From UBA4735 sp036569845 (GTDB lineage Bacteria; Chloroflexota; Limnocylindria; P2-11E), in NCBI GenBank assembly GCA_036569845.1, contig DATCPY010000007.1, positions 1 to 20,142 of the forward strand: 20,142 nucleotides of DNA, read 5' to 3'. Positions 1 through 6,955 of the stretch are shown here, piece by piece (the first letter of the stretch is position 1; the number at the start of each line of letters is the position of its first letter). A model generated the notes under the pieces. It saw only the letters and a program-made list of their open reading frames with translations. It was not told the origin of the DNA and ran no database searches. Both the position numbers and the translations under genes were made by a program.

Positions 1-1
1 G

Positions 2-319
2 ACGAGCGTCGCTCTCGCGAGCGAGCTCGGCGATCGCGAGGCCCACGCAGCCGCCCTCAACAATCTCGCCCTCACGCTGAAGGACGCCGGCGATCTCGAC
101 CGGGCGCGCGAGATGACCGCCGAGGCGCTGGCCGAGTGCGAAGCGCTCGGTGACCGCCACCGAACCGCGGCACTGCACAACAACCTCGCCGACATCCTCC
201 GCGCGCAGGGCCGCAAGGACGAGTCGATGCGCCACCTGAAGCGCGCGGTGCGGCTCTTCTCGGAGATCGGCGAGGCCGGCACGACCGAGCCGGAGGTCTG
301 GAAGCTCGTCGCCTGGTGA
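2..319 (+). CDS. TPR-repeat protein, C-terminal fragment
   Basis: This is the 3' end of a gene that enters the window in frame from position 2 and stops at TGA 317-319. About 105 residues are visible. They form at least two tetratricopeptide-like helix pairs: AALNNLALTLKDAGDLDRA, then AALHNNLADILRAQGRKDES, with the NNLA..L...G.xdxA spacing typical of TPRs at the C-terminus of AfsR/LuxR-type or adenylate-cyclase-like signalling proteins. The N-terminal domain that would define its role is outside the window, so only protein-protein scaffolding can be inferred. It converges on the minus-strand oxidoreductase with one base between the two stop codons. The TPR assignment is fairly firm; the full-length function is unknown. 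Confidence 0.8.
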   Translation, partial: TSVALASELGDREAHAAALNNLALTLKDAGDLDRAREMTAEALAECEALGDRHRTAALHNNLADILRAQGRKDESMRHLKRAVRLFSEIGEAGTTEPEVWKLVAW

Positions 320-320
320 G

Positions 321-1733
321 CTAGGCGGGCGCAGCCTCGCGAATGCGCTGGAGCATCGTTCCGCGGTCTGGACCGGCGGGCGGAGACGGCGCCGCGGTGC
401 GCTGCTGCTCGGCGAACATCGCGGCCGCGCGCTCGAGCAGCGCTCGGTCTGACGGAAGCCGATCGACCGGATCGAGCAGGTTGTTGCGCCGGCTGAAGGC
501 GCGGAAGATCTCCGGGTCGGATCGAGCCGCCGCCGGTACGACGGCGCCCAGGAACAGTGGCCCGCCGATCGCGAGCGCGGCGTCGCGCTCGATCTCGCCC
601 TTCCACCAGCTCGTACGGCCGCGATCCGTGTCGCGCGACGCTCGGTAGTAGGTGGCCGACCACGCGGCGACCTCGGAATCGAACGCGAGCGCGAGCGAAC
701 GCAGGTCCGCGCCGTGGACATCCACCAGCTCGGCGAGCCAGATGGCCTGTTGCAGACCGATCGAGAGGCCCCAGCCGAACGAGGGATCGGTCTGCGTGAG
801 CGCGTCGCCGATCACGATGAGACCGGTGACCGTGGGCTTGTCGCTGATGAAGCTTCGGGTGCGGTTGTGCAGCTCTCCCATCAGCAGCACGTCCGTCGTC
901 GGCACGGATGCATCGATGAGCTCGACGATCGACGGGATCGCGCGGGCTGCGGCCATGAACGCGGGCGCCCTGCGGATCGCGCGGAGCTCGTCGTCGTATG
1001 GCGGAACGCTGAGCGCGAGGCACCAGCTGCGGTCCTCGCCAGGGAACGTCGCGAAGGACATGTAACCCAGATCTCCGCGCGGCCCGAACAGTCCCTGACG
1101 CGTCGGGTACTCGAACCCGGCATCGCGTTCGAAGTGCCGCGAGTGGTAGATCACGCCGCAGGGATCGGACTCCTCGCTCGGCTCGGACAGTGCCTGGTCC
1201 GTCAGCCAGGCCCCGACGCGCGAGCCGCGGCCGCTCGCGTCCACCACGAGATCCGCGCCGATGGCGCCACTTTCATTCGTTCGGACGCCCGTGATCCGGT
1301 CTCCCGACGCGACCAGGCCCTCGACCCGGACACCGGTGCGGAGCGTGATGGCCGGCGCAGCCTCGGCGGCGCGACGGAGTCCCCACTCGAAGAGCGGCCG
1401 CCGGCACGTGAGGGCCACGAGATCGGCGTCGGCCGCGGTCGGCCCGCCAGGAACGCGGTCGCGCAGGGGCACATCGGAAGCGCCGGCCGCCTGAAGGGCG
1501 TCGAGCACGTCCGGGAACTCGCGTTCGAGCAGCACGCGAGCCAGGGCAAGGAATAGATGCGGCAAGCGGAAATGCGGTACGCCCGGTCGCTCCCATTCGT
1601 CGAACGCCTCACGTGGATCGGCCGGCGGTGCGTGCGGATCCCGTTCGAGCACGGTGACCGTGTGACCACGTCGAGCGAGGGCCAACGATGCGCCGAGGCC
1701 CGCGACCCCCGCCCCGATCACGACCACCTGCAC
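321..1733 (-). CDS. FAD-dependent oxidoreductase (class A flavin monooxygenase-like)
   Basis: A 470-aa flavoprotein if started at GTG 1733. It opens with a Rossmann dinucleotide fold, VVVIGAGVAGLGASLALARR (residues about 3-22), ending in the ribose-binding acidic residue of VLERD. A central DLVVDASGRGS resembles the DG motif, and LIVIGDALTQTDPSFGWGLS is the GD motif that contacts FAD. This set is typical of UbiH/geranylgeranyl-reductase/halogenase-like flavoproteins; the substrate cannot be told. An upstream ATG at 1808 is possible but would run into the divergent GGDEF gene and add a low-complexity leader before the Rossmann strand, so I prefer GTG 1733. No clear ribosome binding site is visible there. 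The stop is one base from the converging TPR gene. The divergent partner starts 58 bp away. Confidence 0.85.
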   Translation of the reverse strand: MQVVVIGAGVAGLGASLALARRGHTVTVLERDPHAPPADPREAFDEWERPGVPHFRLPHLFLALARVLLEREFPDVLDALQAAGASDVPLRDRVPGGPTAADADLVALTCRRPLFEWGLRRAAEAAPAITLRTGVRVEGLVASGDRITGVRTNESGAIGADLVVDASGRGSRVGAWLTDQALSEPSEESDPCGVIYHSRHFERDAGFEYPTRQGLFGPRGDLGYMSFATFPGEDRSWCLALSVPPYDDELRAIRRAPAFMAAARAIPSIVELIDASVPTTDVLLMGELHNRTRSFISDKPTVTGLIVIGDALTQTDPSFGWGLSIGLQQAIWLAELVDVHGADLRSLALAFDSEVAAWSATYYRASRDTDRGRTSWWKGEIERDAALAIGGPLFLGAVVPAAARSDPEIFRAFSRRNNLLDPVDRLPSDRALLERAAAMFAEQQRTAAPSPPAGPDRGTMLQRIREAAPA

Positions 1734-1791
1734 GCGCCCAGTGGAACACGCGCAAGGGCCGCCCGAAGCGAGAGCGTGGAGGTGCGACGTG

Positions 1792-2607
1792 ATGCGACCA
1801 GCCACCACCGGTCTTGCGACCGCGTTCTTCCGCTTCTATCTGCTCGACACGCTGAGCAGCGCGCCGGCGCGGCCCGCGTCGGTGCTTGCTCGCGTCGCGG
1901 CCGAGAGGCTTCCGTTCGCGACCGGCGCCTTCGGCCGGGCCTTGCAGTCGCTCCTCGAGGGCGGCCACCTCACCCCGGCGCGCGACGGCATGGTCGCGCT
2001 CACCGCGCTCGGCGCCGCGGAGCGCATGGTCGAGCGCGAGCGCTGGACGGCGGTCATGCCCAGCGTGATGCGCCTGCTCGGTGACGTGGCGCCCCGCCCG
2101 GCACCCGTCATCGCGGAGGCCGCCCCGCTGTATCGCGCGAAAGTCGCCGACGCGTACGCGGAGCGCGTGCTCGTCGCGTACGTGCGGGATCGCGTCGCGT
2201 CGGCGCGCGAGGGCGGCCGGCTGTTCGGCGTCGTCCTCGTCGCGATCGGCATCGAGCACGCGAACGAAGCCACCAGGCGGGCGATGGTCCATCGGGCGAT
2301 CCGCGCGTCGCTCGGCGGCGCGACAACGCTCTTCGGCGGCGACGTCACCGCGTTCCGCTACGGGGACGAGGGCATCGCCCTCGTGGCGCCGCGCGCCGAG
2401 CACGTCCACCTCGCGACGCTGGCCCGGGCGCGCGTCGACGAGCTCGTGCGCACGATGACCTCGAGCGTGCGCGCGTTCCGCGGCGCGCGGTGGCACGTCC
2501 ACGCCGGCGGCGCGACGTGGTCGACCGAGATCGGGACGACCGGCGCGCTCCTGCGCGCTGCGGAGGACGCGCTCCGCGCGGACGGCGAGGCGACGACGGC
2601 TGCGTAG
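1792..2607 (+). CDS. Winged-helix protein with degenerate GGDEF domain
   Basis: A 271-aa protein from ATG 1792 (GTG 1789 directly precedes it in frame); GGAGG at 1778-1782 supports this start. Residues about 10-90 look like a PadR-type winged helix: three helices, then a wing around HLTPARDGMVALTALG. The C-terminal half follows the GGDEF fold: a first strand LFGVVLVAIGIEHAN, a signature hairpin AFRYGDEGIALVAP, and a final GALLRAAEDALRADG helix. Against the usual RYGGDEFALLLP the signature reads RYGDEGIALVAP, so the GG(D/E)EF residues are out of register and diguanylate cyclase activity is unlikely. It may instead be a nucleotide sensor or structural remnant coupled to a DNA-binding domain. 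The fold call is by eye and moderately sure. The stop codon TAG overlaps the operator of the next gene. Confidence 0.65.
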   Translation: MRPATTGLATAFFRFYLLDTLSSAPARPASVLARVAAERLPFATGAFGRALQSLLEGGHLTPARDGMVALTALGAAERMVERERWTAVMPSVMRLLGDVAPRPAPVIAEAAPLYRAKVADAYAERVLVAYVRDRVASAREGGRLFGVVLVAIGIEHANEATRRAMVHRAIRASLGGATTLFGGDVTAFRYGDEGIALVAPRAEHVHLATLARARVDELVRTMTSSVRAFRGARWHVHAGGATWSTEIGTTGALLRAAEDALRADGEATTAA

Positions 2608-2620
2608 TCCGACGGACTAC
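2604..2620. promoter_or_regulatory. Inverted-repeat operator of the toxin-antitoxin pair
   Basis: A perfect 7-bp inverted repeat, GTAGTCC / GGACTAC, separated by GAC. Its right arm overlaps the -10 hexamer TACAAT (2618-2623), and its left arm covers the stop codon of the GGDEF gene. A ribbon-helix-helix antitoxin follows immediately, and such proteins bind short palindromes over their own promoter, so this is the likely autorepression site. It lacks a T-tract, so a terminator is less likely. Confidence 0.6.
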
Positions 2621-2623
2621 AAT
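2618..2623 (+). promoter_or_regulatory. -10 hexamer TACAAT, leaderless antitoxin start
   Basis: TACAAT ends 6 nt before the GTG at 2630, so transcription should begin at or next to the start codon. There is no Shine-Dalgarno and no recognisable -35 element. Confidence 0.5.
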
Positions 2624-2629
2624 CCGAGC

Positions 2630-2944
2630 GTGCCAGCGAAGCGGCGCGCGGTCGCAACGGTGTCCCCGCTCAATTTCCGGATGCCGCGGGAGCTGCGCGC
2701 CCGTCTCCGACGTTTCGCCGAATCTCGCAACCTGGGTGAATCAGAGGCCCTGCGCCTCATCCTCTCCGAGTATCTGGAGGAGATCGTCACGGTCCGCGAG
2801 CTCGAAGCGGCGGAGCGCTGGCAGTTCAAACAGGCGTACGCCACGTTCAAGCGGTCACTGGCGGGCAAGGAGCGCACGGTGCCATGGTCCGAGGTCGAAC
2901 GCGTCTTCGCGGAGGCTCGGGCCAGACGGCCCAAGCGCCACTAG
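2630..2944 (+). CDS. Ribbon-helix-helix antitoxin (ParD/CopG-like)
   Basis: A 104-aa protein starting at GTG 2630. The N-terminal segment SPLNFRMPRELRARLRRFAE followed by LGESEALRLILSEYLEEI has the strand-helix-helix layout of a CopG/Arc/MetJ DNA-binding domain. The rest is a charged helical tail (KQAYATFKRSLAGKERTVPW and beyond) that could wrap the toxin. It probably neutralises the ParE-like toxin encoded 3 bp downstream and represses the pair through the palindrome at 2604-2620. The start is set by that operator/-10 arrangement and by the lack of any earlier start after the preceding stop. The family is well supported by pattern; specific subfamily is not assigned. Confidence 0.75.
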   Translation: MPAKRRAVATVSPLNFRMPRELRARLRRFAESRNLGESEALRLILSEYLEEIVTVRELEAAERWQFKQAYATFKRSLAGKERTVPWSEVERVFAEARARRPKRH

Positions 2945-2947
2945 CCG

Positions 2948-3262
2948 TTGGCTCGCGTCACCTTCACAGCGACCTTCGTCACGGATCTCTCCCGGCAGAC
3001 GATGGACCTCGAGGCAGGCGAGGAGTGGTCGCGCCTCGATCACCTTGCTGAGGACATCGGTGCCCTTCGTGACCGGCTCTCTCGGTTCCCGGAGCTTGGC
3101 CGCGAGCTGACGCGCGAACGCGAGCGATCACTGCGCCGGATCGCGGTCGGACGCCTCCCCTACTTCGTTTGGTACCTGTGTGATCTGCGGGGCGAAGGGC
3201 TGGTCGAGGTCCAACGCATCTTCCACACGCGCCAGTTGACCCCAACGCCGCGACTGCTATAG
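2948..3262 (+). CDS. ParE/RelE-superfamily toxin
   Basis: A 104-aa protein with a TTG start at 2948, three bases after the antitoxin stop. It begins with a beta strand (ARVTFTATFVTDLSRQ), then helices (EEWSRLDHLAEDIGALRDRLSRFPELGRELT), then strands RRIAVGRLPYFVWYLCDL and LVEVQRIFHTRQL. This order, a strand, two helices and a sheet ending in an Arg/His-containing strand, is that of ParE/RelE toxins. The basic R-R-I-A-V-G-R-LPYFVWY stretch matches the ParE pattern of an arginine before a hydrophobic strand. ParE members poison DNA gyrase and RelE members cleave mRNA; the sequence alone does not separate them. It is translated from a weak start directly behind the antitoxin, as expected for a tightly limited toxin. 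Confidence 0.72.
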   Translation: MARVTFTATFVTDLSRQTMDLEAGEEWSRLDHLAEDIGALRDRLSRFPELGRELTRERERSLRRIAVGRLPYFVWYLCDLRGEGLVEVQRIFHTRQLTPTPRLL

Positions 3263-3268
3263 CGGCTC

Positions 3269-3274
3269 TAGCCT
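3269..3274 (+). promoter_or_regulatory. Candidate -10 hexamer TAGCCT
   Basis: TAGCCT ends 8 nt before ATG 3283, matching the spacing seen at other apparent leaderless starts in the window. Its position favours ATG 3283 over the in-frame TTG at 3274. Confidence 0.35.
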
Positions 3275-3282
3275 TGGCGGCG

Positions 3283-4305
3283 ATGGCAGAGCCGACCCTT
3301 CCCGAACAGGTCACGAAGCTCTACGACCTGATCGCCGGCTACCACGCCACGCATCTGCTGGAGATCGGCCGTGAGCTCGGCGTCTGGGAAGCGATCACCG
3401 CGAAGCCCGGCATCACCTCGGATGCCCTCGCGAAGGCGATCGCGTCGGACCCCTTCTACACCGAGGTCCTCGTGCGTACCGCGTTCGCGATCGAGCTCGT
3501 CGAACGCGAGGGCGACGGCTGGCGGATGGCGCCGCACTTCGACCAGATCCTGGGCTCCCCCGACTCGACCTTCTACCTCGGCACCGCGCCTGGCGTGCAC
3601 TTCGCCGTCGGCGCGGACTATCCCGATTACGTCCGGCGCTTCCGTGAGGGCGCGCGGGTGCCGTACCAGGACCACGGCCCCGAGTTCATGCGCGCCGTCG
3701 CCGAAGCCTTGCGAGCGCTGCCGCGGATCTTCACCGACCTCGTGCTCCCGAAGCTGCCGGCGCTGCAGTCACGCTTCGAGCGCGGCGCGCGCGTGCTCGA
3801 TGTCGGCTGCGGCGCAGGCCACGCGCTCGTGCACCTGGCGGAGCGATTCCCGAAGCTCACGGCCGTCGGCGTGGACAACGAGCCCTACTCGATCGAGCTC
3901 GCCAACGCCCTCATCGCGGAGCGGGGGCTCGGCTCCCGGTGCGAAGCGCGGCTCATGAGCGCCGAGCGTCTCGCCGAGGACGGCGCGTACGACGTCGCGA
4001 CGAGCTTCCTGGTGATCCACGAGATCGATCCGAAGGACAAGGCCGCCGCGTTCGCGGCCGTGGCCCGCGCGCTCAAGCCGGGCGGGTCCTTCGTGATCTA
4101 CGACGAGGCGTACCCCACGACCGATGCGGACCTGCGAAAGATGCCGACTCGGTTCGCCGCGATCGCGCAATGGTTCGAGCTGACCTGGGGAAATCGGATC
4201 AACACCCGCGCGGAGCTCGCCGAGCTCTGCCGCGGCGCGGGACTGCGGATCGGCGATGAGACGACGTTCTCGCGCTTCTACATCGGGGTCGCGACGAAGT
4301 CCTAG
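3283..4305 (+). CDS. SAM-dependent methyltransferase with N-terminal winged helix
   Basis: A 340-aa class I methyltransferase. Residues about 1-80 (VTKLYDLIAGYHATHLLEIGRELGVWEAI, then ITSDALAKAI) resemble the dimerisation/winged-helix domain of plant-type O-methyltransferases. Motif I is ARVLDVGCGAGHALVHLAERF around residues 167-187, an acidic ribose-binding residue follows in VGVDNEP, and LKPGGSFVIYDEAYP is the post-motif strand. It transfers a methyl group from S-adenosylmethionine to an unknown acceptor. Starts at ATG 3283 (TTG 3274 gives three extra residues); the -10 at 3269 supports the ATG. It has its own promoter just after the toxin gene. Its TAG stop overlaps the TAG of the converging MEDS gene inside one CTAG tetramer (4302-4305). 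Confidence 0.82.
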   Translation: MAEPTLPEQVTKLYDLIAGYHATHLLEIGRELGVWEAITAKPGITSDALAKAIASDPFYTEVLVRTAFAIELVEREGDGWRMAPHFDQILGSPDSTFYLGTAPGVHFAVGADYPDYVRRFREGARVPYQDHGPEFMRAVAEALRALPRIFTDLVLPKLPALQSRFERGARVLDVGCGAGHALVHLAERFPKLTAVGVDNEPYSIELANALIAERGLGSRCEARLMSAERLAEDGAYDVATSFLVIHEIDPKDKAAAFAAVARALKPGGSFVIYDEAYPTTDADLRKMPTRFAAIAQWFELTWGNRINTRAELAELCRGAGLRIGDETTFSRFYIGVATKS

Positions 4306-4982
4306 CCGAGCGGGCCGACCCTCACGCTGCCGAGGTTCTTCTCGCGCTCTGCCTTCGTCGGACGTCCGCGGCGCTCGATGTACTCGGCGAACGGGACGTA
4401 GTGCGGGTTCTCGCAGAGCGTCGTGCCGATGATCGTCAGCGGATGGGTCTCGATGCCGGCGAAAATGAGGATGGGTCCCGGGAGCTTCTCGGTGTTGTAC
4501 GTGCACACGACGACGGCCGGGTAGCCCTTCACCGCCTCGGTCACCTTCGCTTCGAAGACCATGAGATCTTCCGTCACGGGCCAGTCCATGTCGCCCCAGC
4601 CGATGAAGCCGAGGAATCGGATGAGCTTCGCACCTCGCGCGACCGTCGCATCGAGCGCAGCCGCGATACCGCCGAGAAGCGCGTCGGGGTCGCGCGCGCC
4701 GTTCACGAGCACGATCCGCCCGGCCTTCAGGTCCGCCGCGACGTCACGCTTGAAGTCCGCGCCGATGTACCCGAGGAGCTCCTCGAGCCGCTCCTGCTTC
4801 CCGAAGAGCACGGCCACCTGCTCCGGATCGTCGAGGGTGTGCGCGAGGAAACCCAGGCGCTCGCGCAGCTCGTCATCGTTCGAATAGAAGAGACAGATGT
4901 GGCTCGGCACGTCGACGCTGAGCTTGGCGAAGCCGAGCGGCGCCTTCCGGCGGCTGGTCCGTTCGATCGTCGTGTTAGTCAC
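4302..4982 (-). CDS. Stand-alone MEDS-domain protein
   Basis: A 226-aa protein read from GTG 4982 that is almost entirely one MEDS (methanogen/methylotroph DcmR sensory) domain. It starts with HICLFYSNDDELRERLGFLAH, passes through a central GDMDWPVTEDLMVFEAKV segment, and ends with the characteristic THPLTIIGTTLCENPHYVPFAEYI. There is no attached histidine kinase, PAS or HTH domain, so it may sense a ligand and act through a partner. The start is decided by a strong ribosome binding site (GAGAGAGG, about 4995-4988) and by the 4-bp GTGA overlap with the stop of maf; a longer frame upstream lies antisense-free inside maf but carries no MEDS sequence. The short basic tail GRPTKAEREKN is unusual. 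The ligand is unknown. Confidence 0.78.
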   Translation of the reverse strand: MTNTTIERTSRRKAPLGFAKLSVDVPSHICLFYSNDDELRERLGFLAHTLDDPEQVAVLFGKQERLEELLGYIGADFKRDVAADLKAGRIVLVNGARDPDALLGGIAAALDATVARGAKLIRFLGFIGWGDMDWPVTEDLMVFEAKVTEAVKGYPAVVVCTYNTEKLPGPILIFAGIETHPLTIIGTTLCENPHYVPFAEYIERRGRPTKAEREKNLGSVRVGPLG

Positions 4983-5638
4983 CGTGCACCTCTCTCCCTG
5001 GTCTCGTACTCCGCCCCGTTCCGCAGCAGGTGACCTTGCGACTCCGCGATGCGCCAGGCGGGGCAGACGAAACCGAACTCTTTCGCGAATGCGGTCTCGG
5101 GCCGCTCCGGTGCCGCCACACCCATCCGGCGCAAGCCGAAGAACGCATGGCAGAGGGGCAGGCCCACGATGTTGGAATAGCAACCTTCGTACCAGGCCAC
5201 GCGGTCCGCGCCCTGACCTTGAAGCCCATAGGCGCCGGCTTTGTCGAGCGGCTCGCCCGTCGCGACGTACGCGCGGATGGCCGCGTCGTCGCCCGGCTTC
5301 ATGGCCACGGTCGAGCGGACCGCGAAGCTGAGCCGATGCCCAGCGGCACCGACGATGGCGACCTCAGTCCGCACGATGTGCTCACGGCCCGCCAGTCGTC
5401 GGAGCATCGCGACCGCGTCATCCGGTCCGGCGGGCTTCCCGATCCGCTCGCCAGCGAGCTCGATCATCGTGTCGGCCGCGAGCGTCACGTCACCCGGGCG
5501 CGCGACGGCCACCGCTTTCGCGAGGGCCGGCCGCGCGGCCGCCCGCTCGTCCACATCGGCGGGGACGACCTCGAACGGCGCGCCGAGGAGCGCGAGCAGC
5601 TGCTGCCTGCGCGGGGAGCCGGAGGCCAGCCGTATCAT
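4979..5638 (-). CDS. maf: Maf family nucleoside triphosphate pyrophosphatase
   Basis: A 219-aa Maf/HAM1-fold protein that hydrolyses non-canonical or methylated nucleoside triphosphates (dTTP/UTP or m7GTP class) to the monophosphate plus pyrophosphate. It carries the family signatures in order: LASGSPRR at residues 4-11, AADTMI for the catalytic Asp, the GKP loop, DKAGAYGLQGQG, and the C-terminal YSNIVGLPL. Length is slightly above the usual 190-210 because of a C-terminal tail after GLRRMG. ATG 5638 starts directly at the first strand. It is the first gene of a two-gene minus-strand operon with the MEDS protein (GTGA overlap), and it diverges from the HTH-Mop regulator with only 10 bp between start codons, a region filled by the palindrome ACCTAGGT. 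Confidence 0.92.
   Translation of the reverse strand: MIRLASGSPRRQQLLALLGAPFEVVPADVDERAAARPALAKAVAVARPGDVTLAADTMIELAGERIGKPAGPDDAVAMLRRLAGREHIVRTEVAIVGAAGHRLSFAVRSTVAMKPGDDAAIRAYVATGEPLDKAGAYGLQGQGADRVAWYEGCYSNIVGLPLCHAFFGLRRMGVAAPERPETAFAKEFGFVCPAWRIAESQGHLLRNGAEYETRERGAR
5633..5638 (+). promoter_or_regulatory. Candidate -10 hexamer TATCAT of the tungstate operon
   Basis: TATCAT lies 10 nt before ATG 5649 and overlaps the divergent maf start codon. A GGAGG at 5621-5625 is too far upstream (23 nt) to serve the ATG, so a leaderless or very short leader transcript is likely. Confidence 0.35.
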
Positions 5639-5640
5639 CT

Positions 5641-5669
5641 ACCTAGGTATGCCGACCAAGAAACCTAGG
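5641..5669. promoter_or_regulatory. Paired CCTAGG sites, candidate regulator operator
   Basis: A perfect 8-bp palindrome ACCTAGGT (5641-5648) sits between the maf and regulator start codons. The heptamer ACCTAGG recurs at 5663-5669, 22 bp on, about two helical turns. CTAG is scarce in this kind of genome, which makes the pair notable. It straddles the start of the HTH-Mop gene and could be its autoregulatory site, also able to affect maf. Inference only. Confidence 0.4.
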
Positions 5670-6071
5670 GATGCCAGAACCGCGCTCCGGATCGGTGAGG
5701 CCGCGGAGCTGGCGGGCGTCTCGGTCGACACCGTCCGCCGCTGGGCGGAAGACGGCTCGCTTCGAACGACCCGCTCAGGCGGGGGCCAGCGCCTGGTCTC
5801 GCCAGCCGAGGTGCGCCGACTCATCGGCGCGCGGCGCAAGACCTCCCCGGACCGGACCATCGTGGCTCAGTCTGCCCGGAACCGGTTCGCCGGTGTTGTC
5901 ACCAAGGTGGTGGCCGATCGCGTAGCCGCGACCGTCGAAGTGCAGGCCGGCCCGCACCGGCTTCTCAGCCTGCTGACCGCCGAGGCGGTACGCGAGCTGA
6001 AGCTCAAGCCCGGCGACCAGGTGATCTGCGTGGTCAAGGCGACAAATGTGATCGTGGAGGTCCCCTCGTGA
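5649..6071 (+). CDS. HTH-Mop (MerR/BldC-like) molybdate/tungstate regulator
   Basis: A 140-aa two-domain protein. Residues about 12-63 are a MerR/excisionase-type helix-turn-helix: LRIGEAAELAGVSVDTVRRWAEDGSL, followed by the wing RTTRSGGGQRLVSPAEVRRLI. Residues about 72-139 form a single Mop (molybdopterin/TOBE) domain: NRFAGVVTKVVADRVAATVEVQ, then LTAEAVRELKLKPGDQVICVVKATNVIVEV, where the SLLTAEAV...LKPGDQV pattern is the oxyanion-binding fold that takes molybdate or tungstate as an oligomer. It is translationally coupled to tupA by a GTGA overlap, so it is most simply the metal-responsive regulator of the uptake operon. It is not the usual ModE layout (no LysR-type wing, one Mop copy). It could also act as a metal store. 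Start ATG 5649 follows the palindrome ACCTAGGT directly. Confidence 0.85.
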   Translation: MPTKKPRDARTALRIGEAAELAGVSVDTVRRWAEDGSLRTTRSGGGQRLVSPAEVRRLIGARRKTSPDRTIVAQSARNRFAGVVTKVVADRVAATVEVQAGPHRLLSLLTAEAVRELKLKPGDQVICVVKATNVIVEVPS

Positions 6072-6952
6072 AGCGGCTCATTTCGGTCATGGCCAGCGCG
6101 CTCCTGCTGGCCGGCTGCGCGAGCGTGCGCGGCGACGCCGCGCCGTCGTCGTCCGCGACCGCCGCAGCCGCCTCGCCATCACCGTCGCCGGCGCGACCCG
6201 ATCTCCTTTTGGCGACGACGACGTCCACGCAAGACAGTGGGCTGCTCGACGTGCTCATCCCTGACTTCGAGAAGAAGACCGGCTACAAGGTGAAGACCTC
6301 CGCGGTCGGCACGGGCGCGGCGCTTGCGATCGGCGCTCGCGGCGACGCTGACGTCGTCCTCGTGCACGCGCCATCGCTCGAGCAGGACTTCATGAAGCAG
6401 GGCAATGGGGAGCGACGGCTGTTCGTCATGCATAACGACTTCATCGTCGTGGGTCCGCCATCGGACCCGGCGAAGATCAAAGGCAAGGCGATCCTGGACG
6501 CCCTGAAGACGCTGGCTGCGGCGCAAGCCTCGTTCATCTCGCGCGGCGACAACTCCGGCACGGATGTGCTGGAGAAATCGCTCTGGAAGCAGGCCGGCAT
6601 CACGCCAGCGAAGCCGTGGTACGTCGAAGCGGCGACGGGCATGGGTCAAACGCTCCAGATCGCCTCCGAGAAGACGGCCTACACGATCACCGACCGAGCC
6701 ACGTACCTATCGCAGAAGTCACATCTGCAGCTCGACATCGTGAACGGCGGCGACCCGCCGCTCCTCAACTACTACCACGTCATCACGGTGAGCCCAACGA
6801 AGTTCCCGAAAGTGAACGCCGCCGGTGCGAACGCCTTCGCCGACTACCTCGTACACCCCGACACGCAGAAGATCATTGCGGCCTTCGGTCTCGACAAGTT
6901 CGGCCAGCAGCTCTTCTTCCCCGACGCAGGCAAACCCGACCCGACCGGGTAG
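6068..6952 (+). CDS. tupA: Tungstate ABC transporter substrate-binding lipoprotein TupA
   Basis: A 294-aa extracellular binding protein that captures tungstate for import. The first 17 residues are a lipoprotein signal ending in the lipobox LLAGC with Cys17, followed by an Ala/Ser/Pro linker (about residues 22-44). The mature domain opens with LLLATTTSTQDSGLLDVLIPDFEKKTG (given here as motif TTTST at residues 50-54), the oxyanion-binding loop of TupA, and continues with AIGARGDADVVLVHAP and the second binding loop SRGDNSGTD. These motifs separate TupA from ModA and WtpA. GTG 6068 is supported by GGAGG at 6056-6060 and the GTGA overlap with the regulator. The permease gene starts 3 bp after its stop. 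Confidence 0.92.
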   Translation: MKRLISVMASALLLAGCASVRGDAAPSSSATAAAASPSPSPARPDLLLATTTSTQDSGLLDVLIPDFEKKTGYKVKTSAVGTGAALAIGARGDADVVLVHAPSLEQDFMKQGNGERRLFVMHNDFIVVGPPSDPAKIKGKAILDALKTLAAAQASFISRGDNSGTDVLEKSLWKQAGITPAKPWYVEAATGMGQTLQIASEKTAYTITDRATYLSQKSHLQLDIVNGGDPPLLNYYHVITVSPTKFPKVNAAGANAFADYLVHPDTQKIIAAFGLDKFGQQLFFPDAGKPDPTG

Positions 6953-6955
6953 CGG

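Noticed and set aside
714..1556. Plus-strand frame of 280 codons opposite the FAD oxidoreductase
   Set aside because: The minus strand carries the Rossmann, DG and GD flavoprotein motifs; the plus frame has none.
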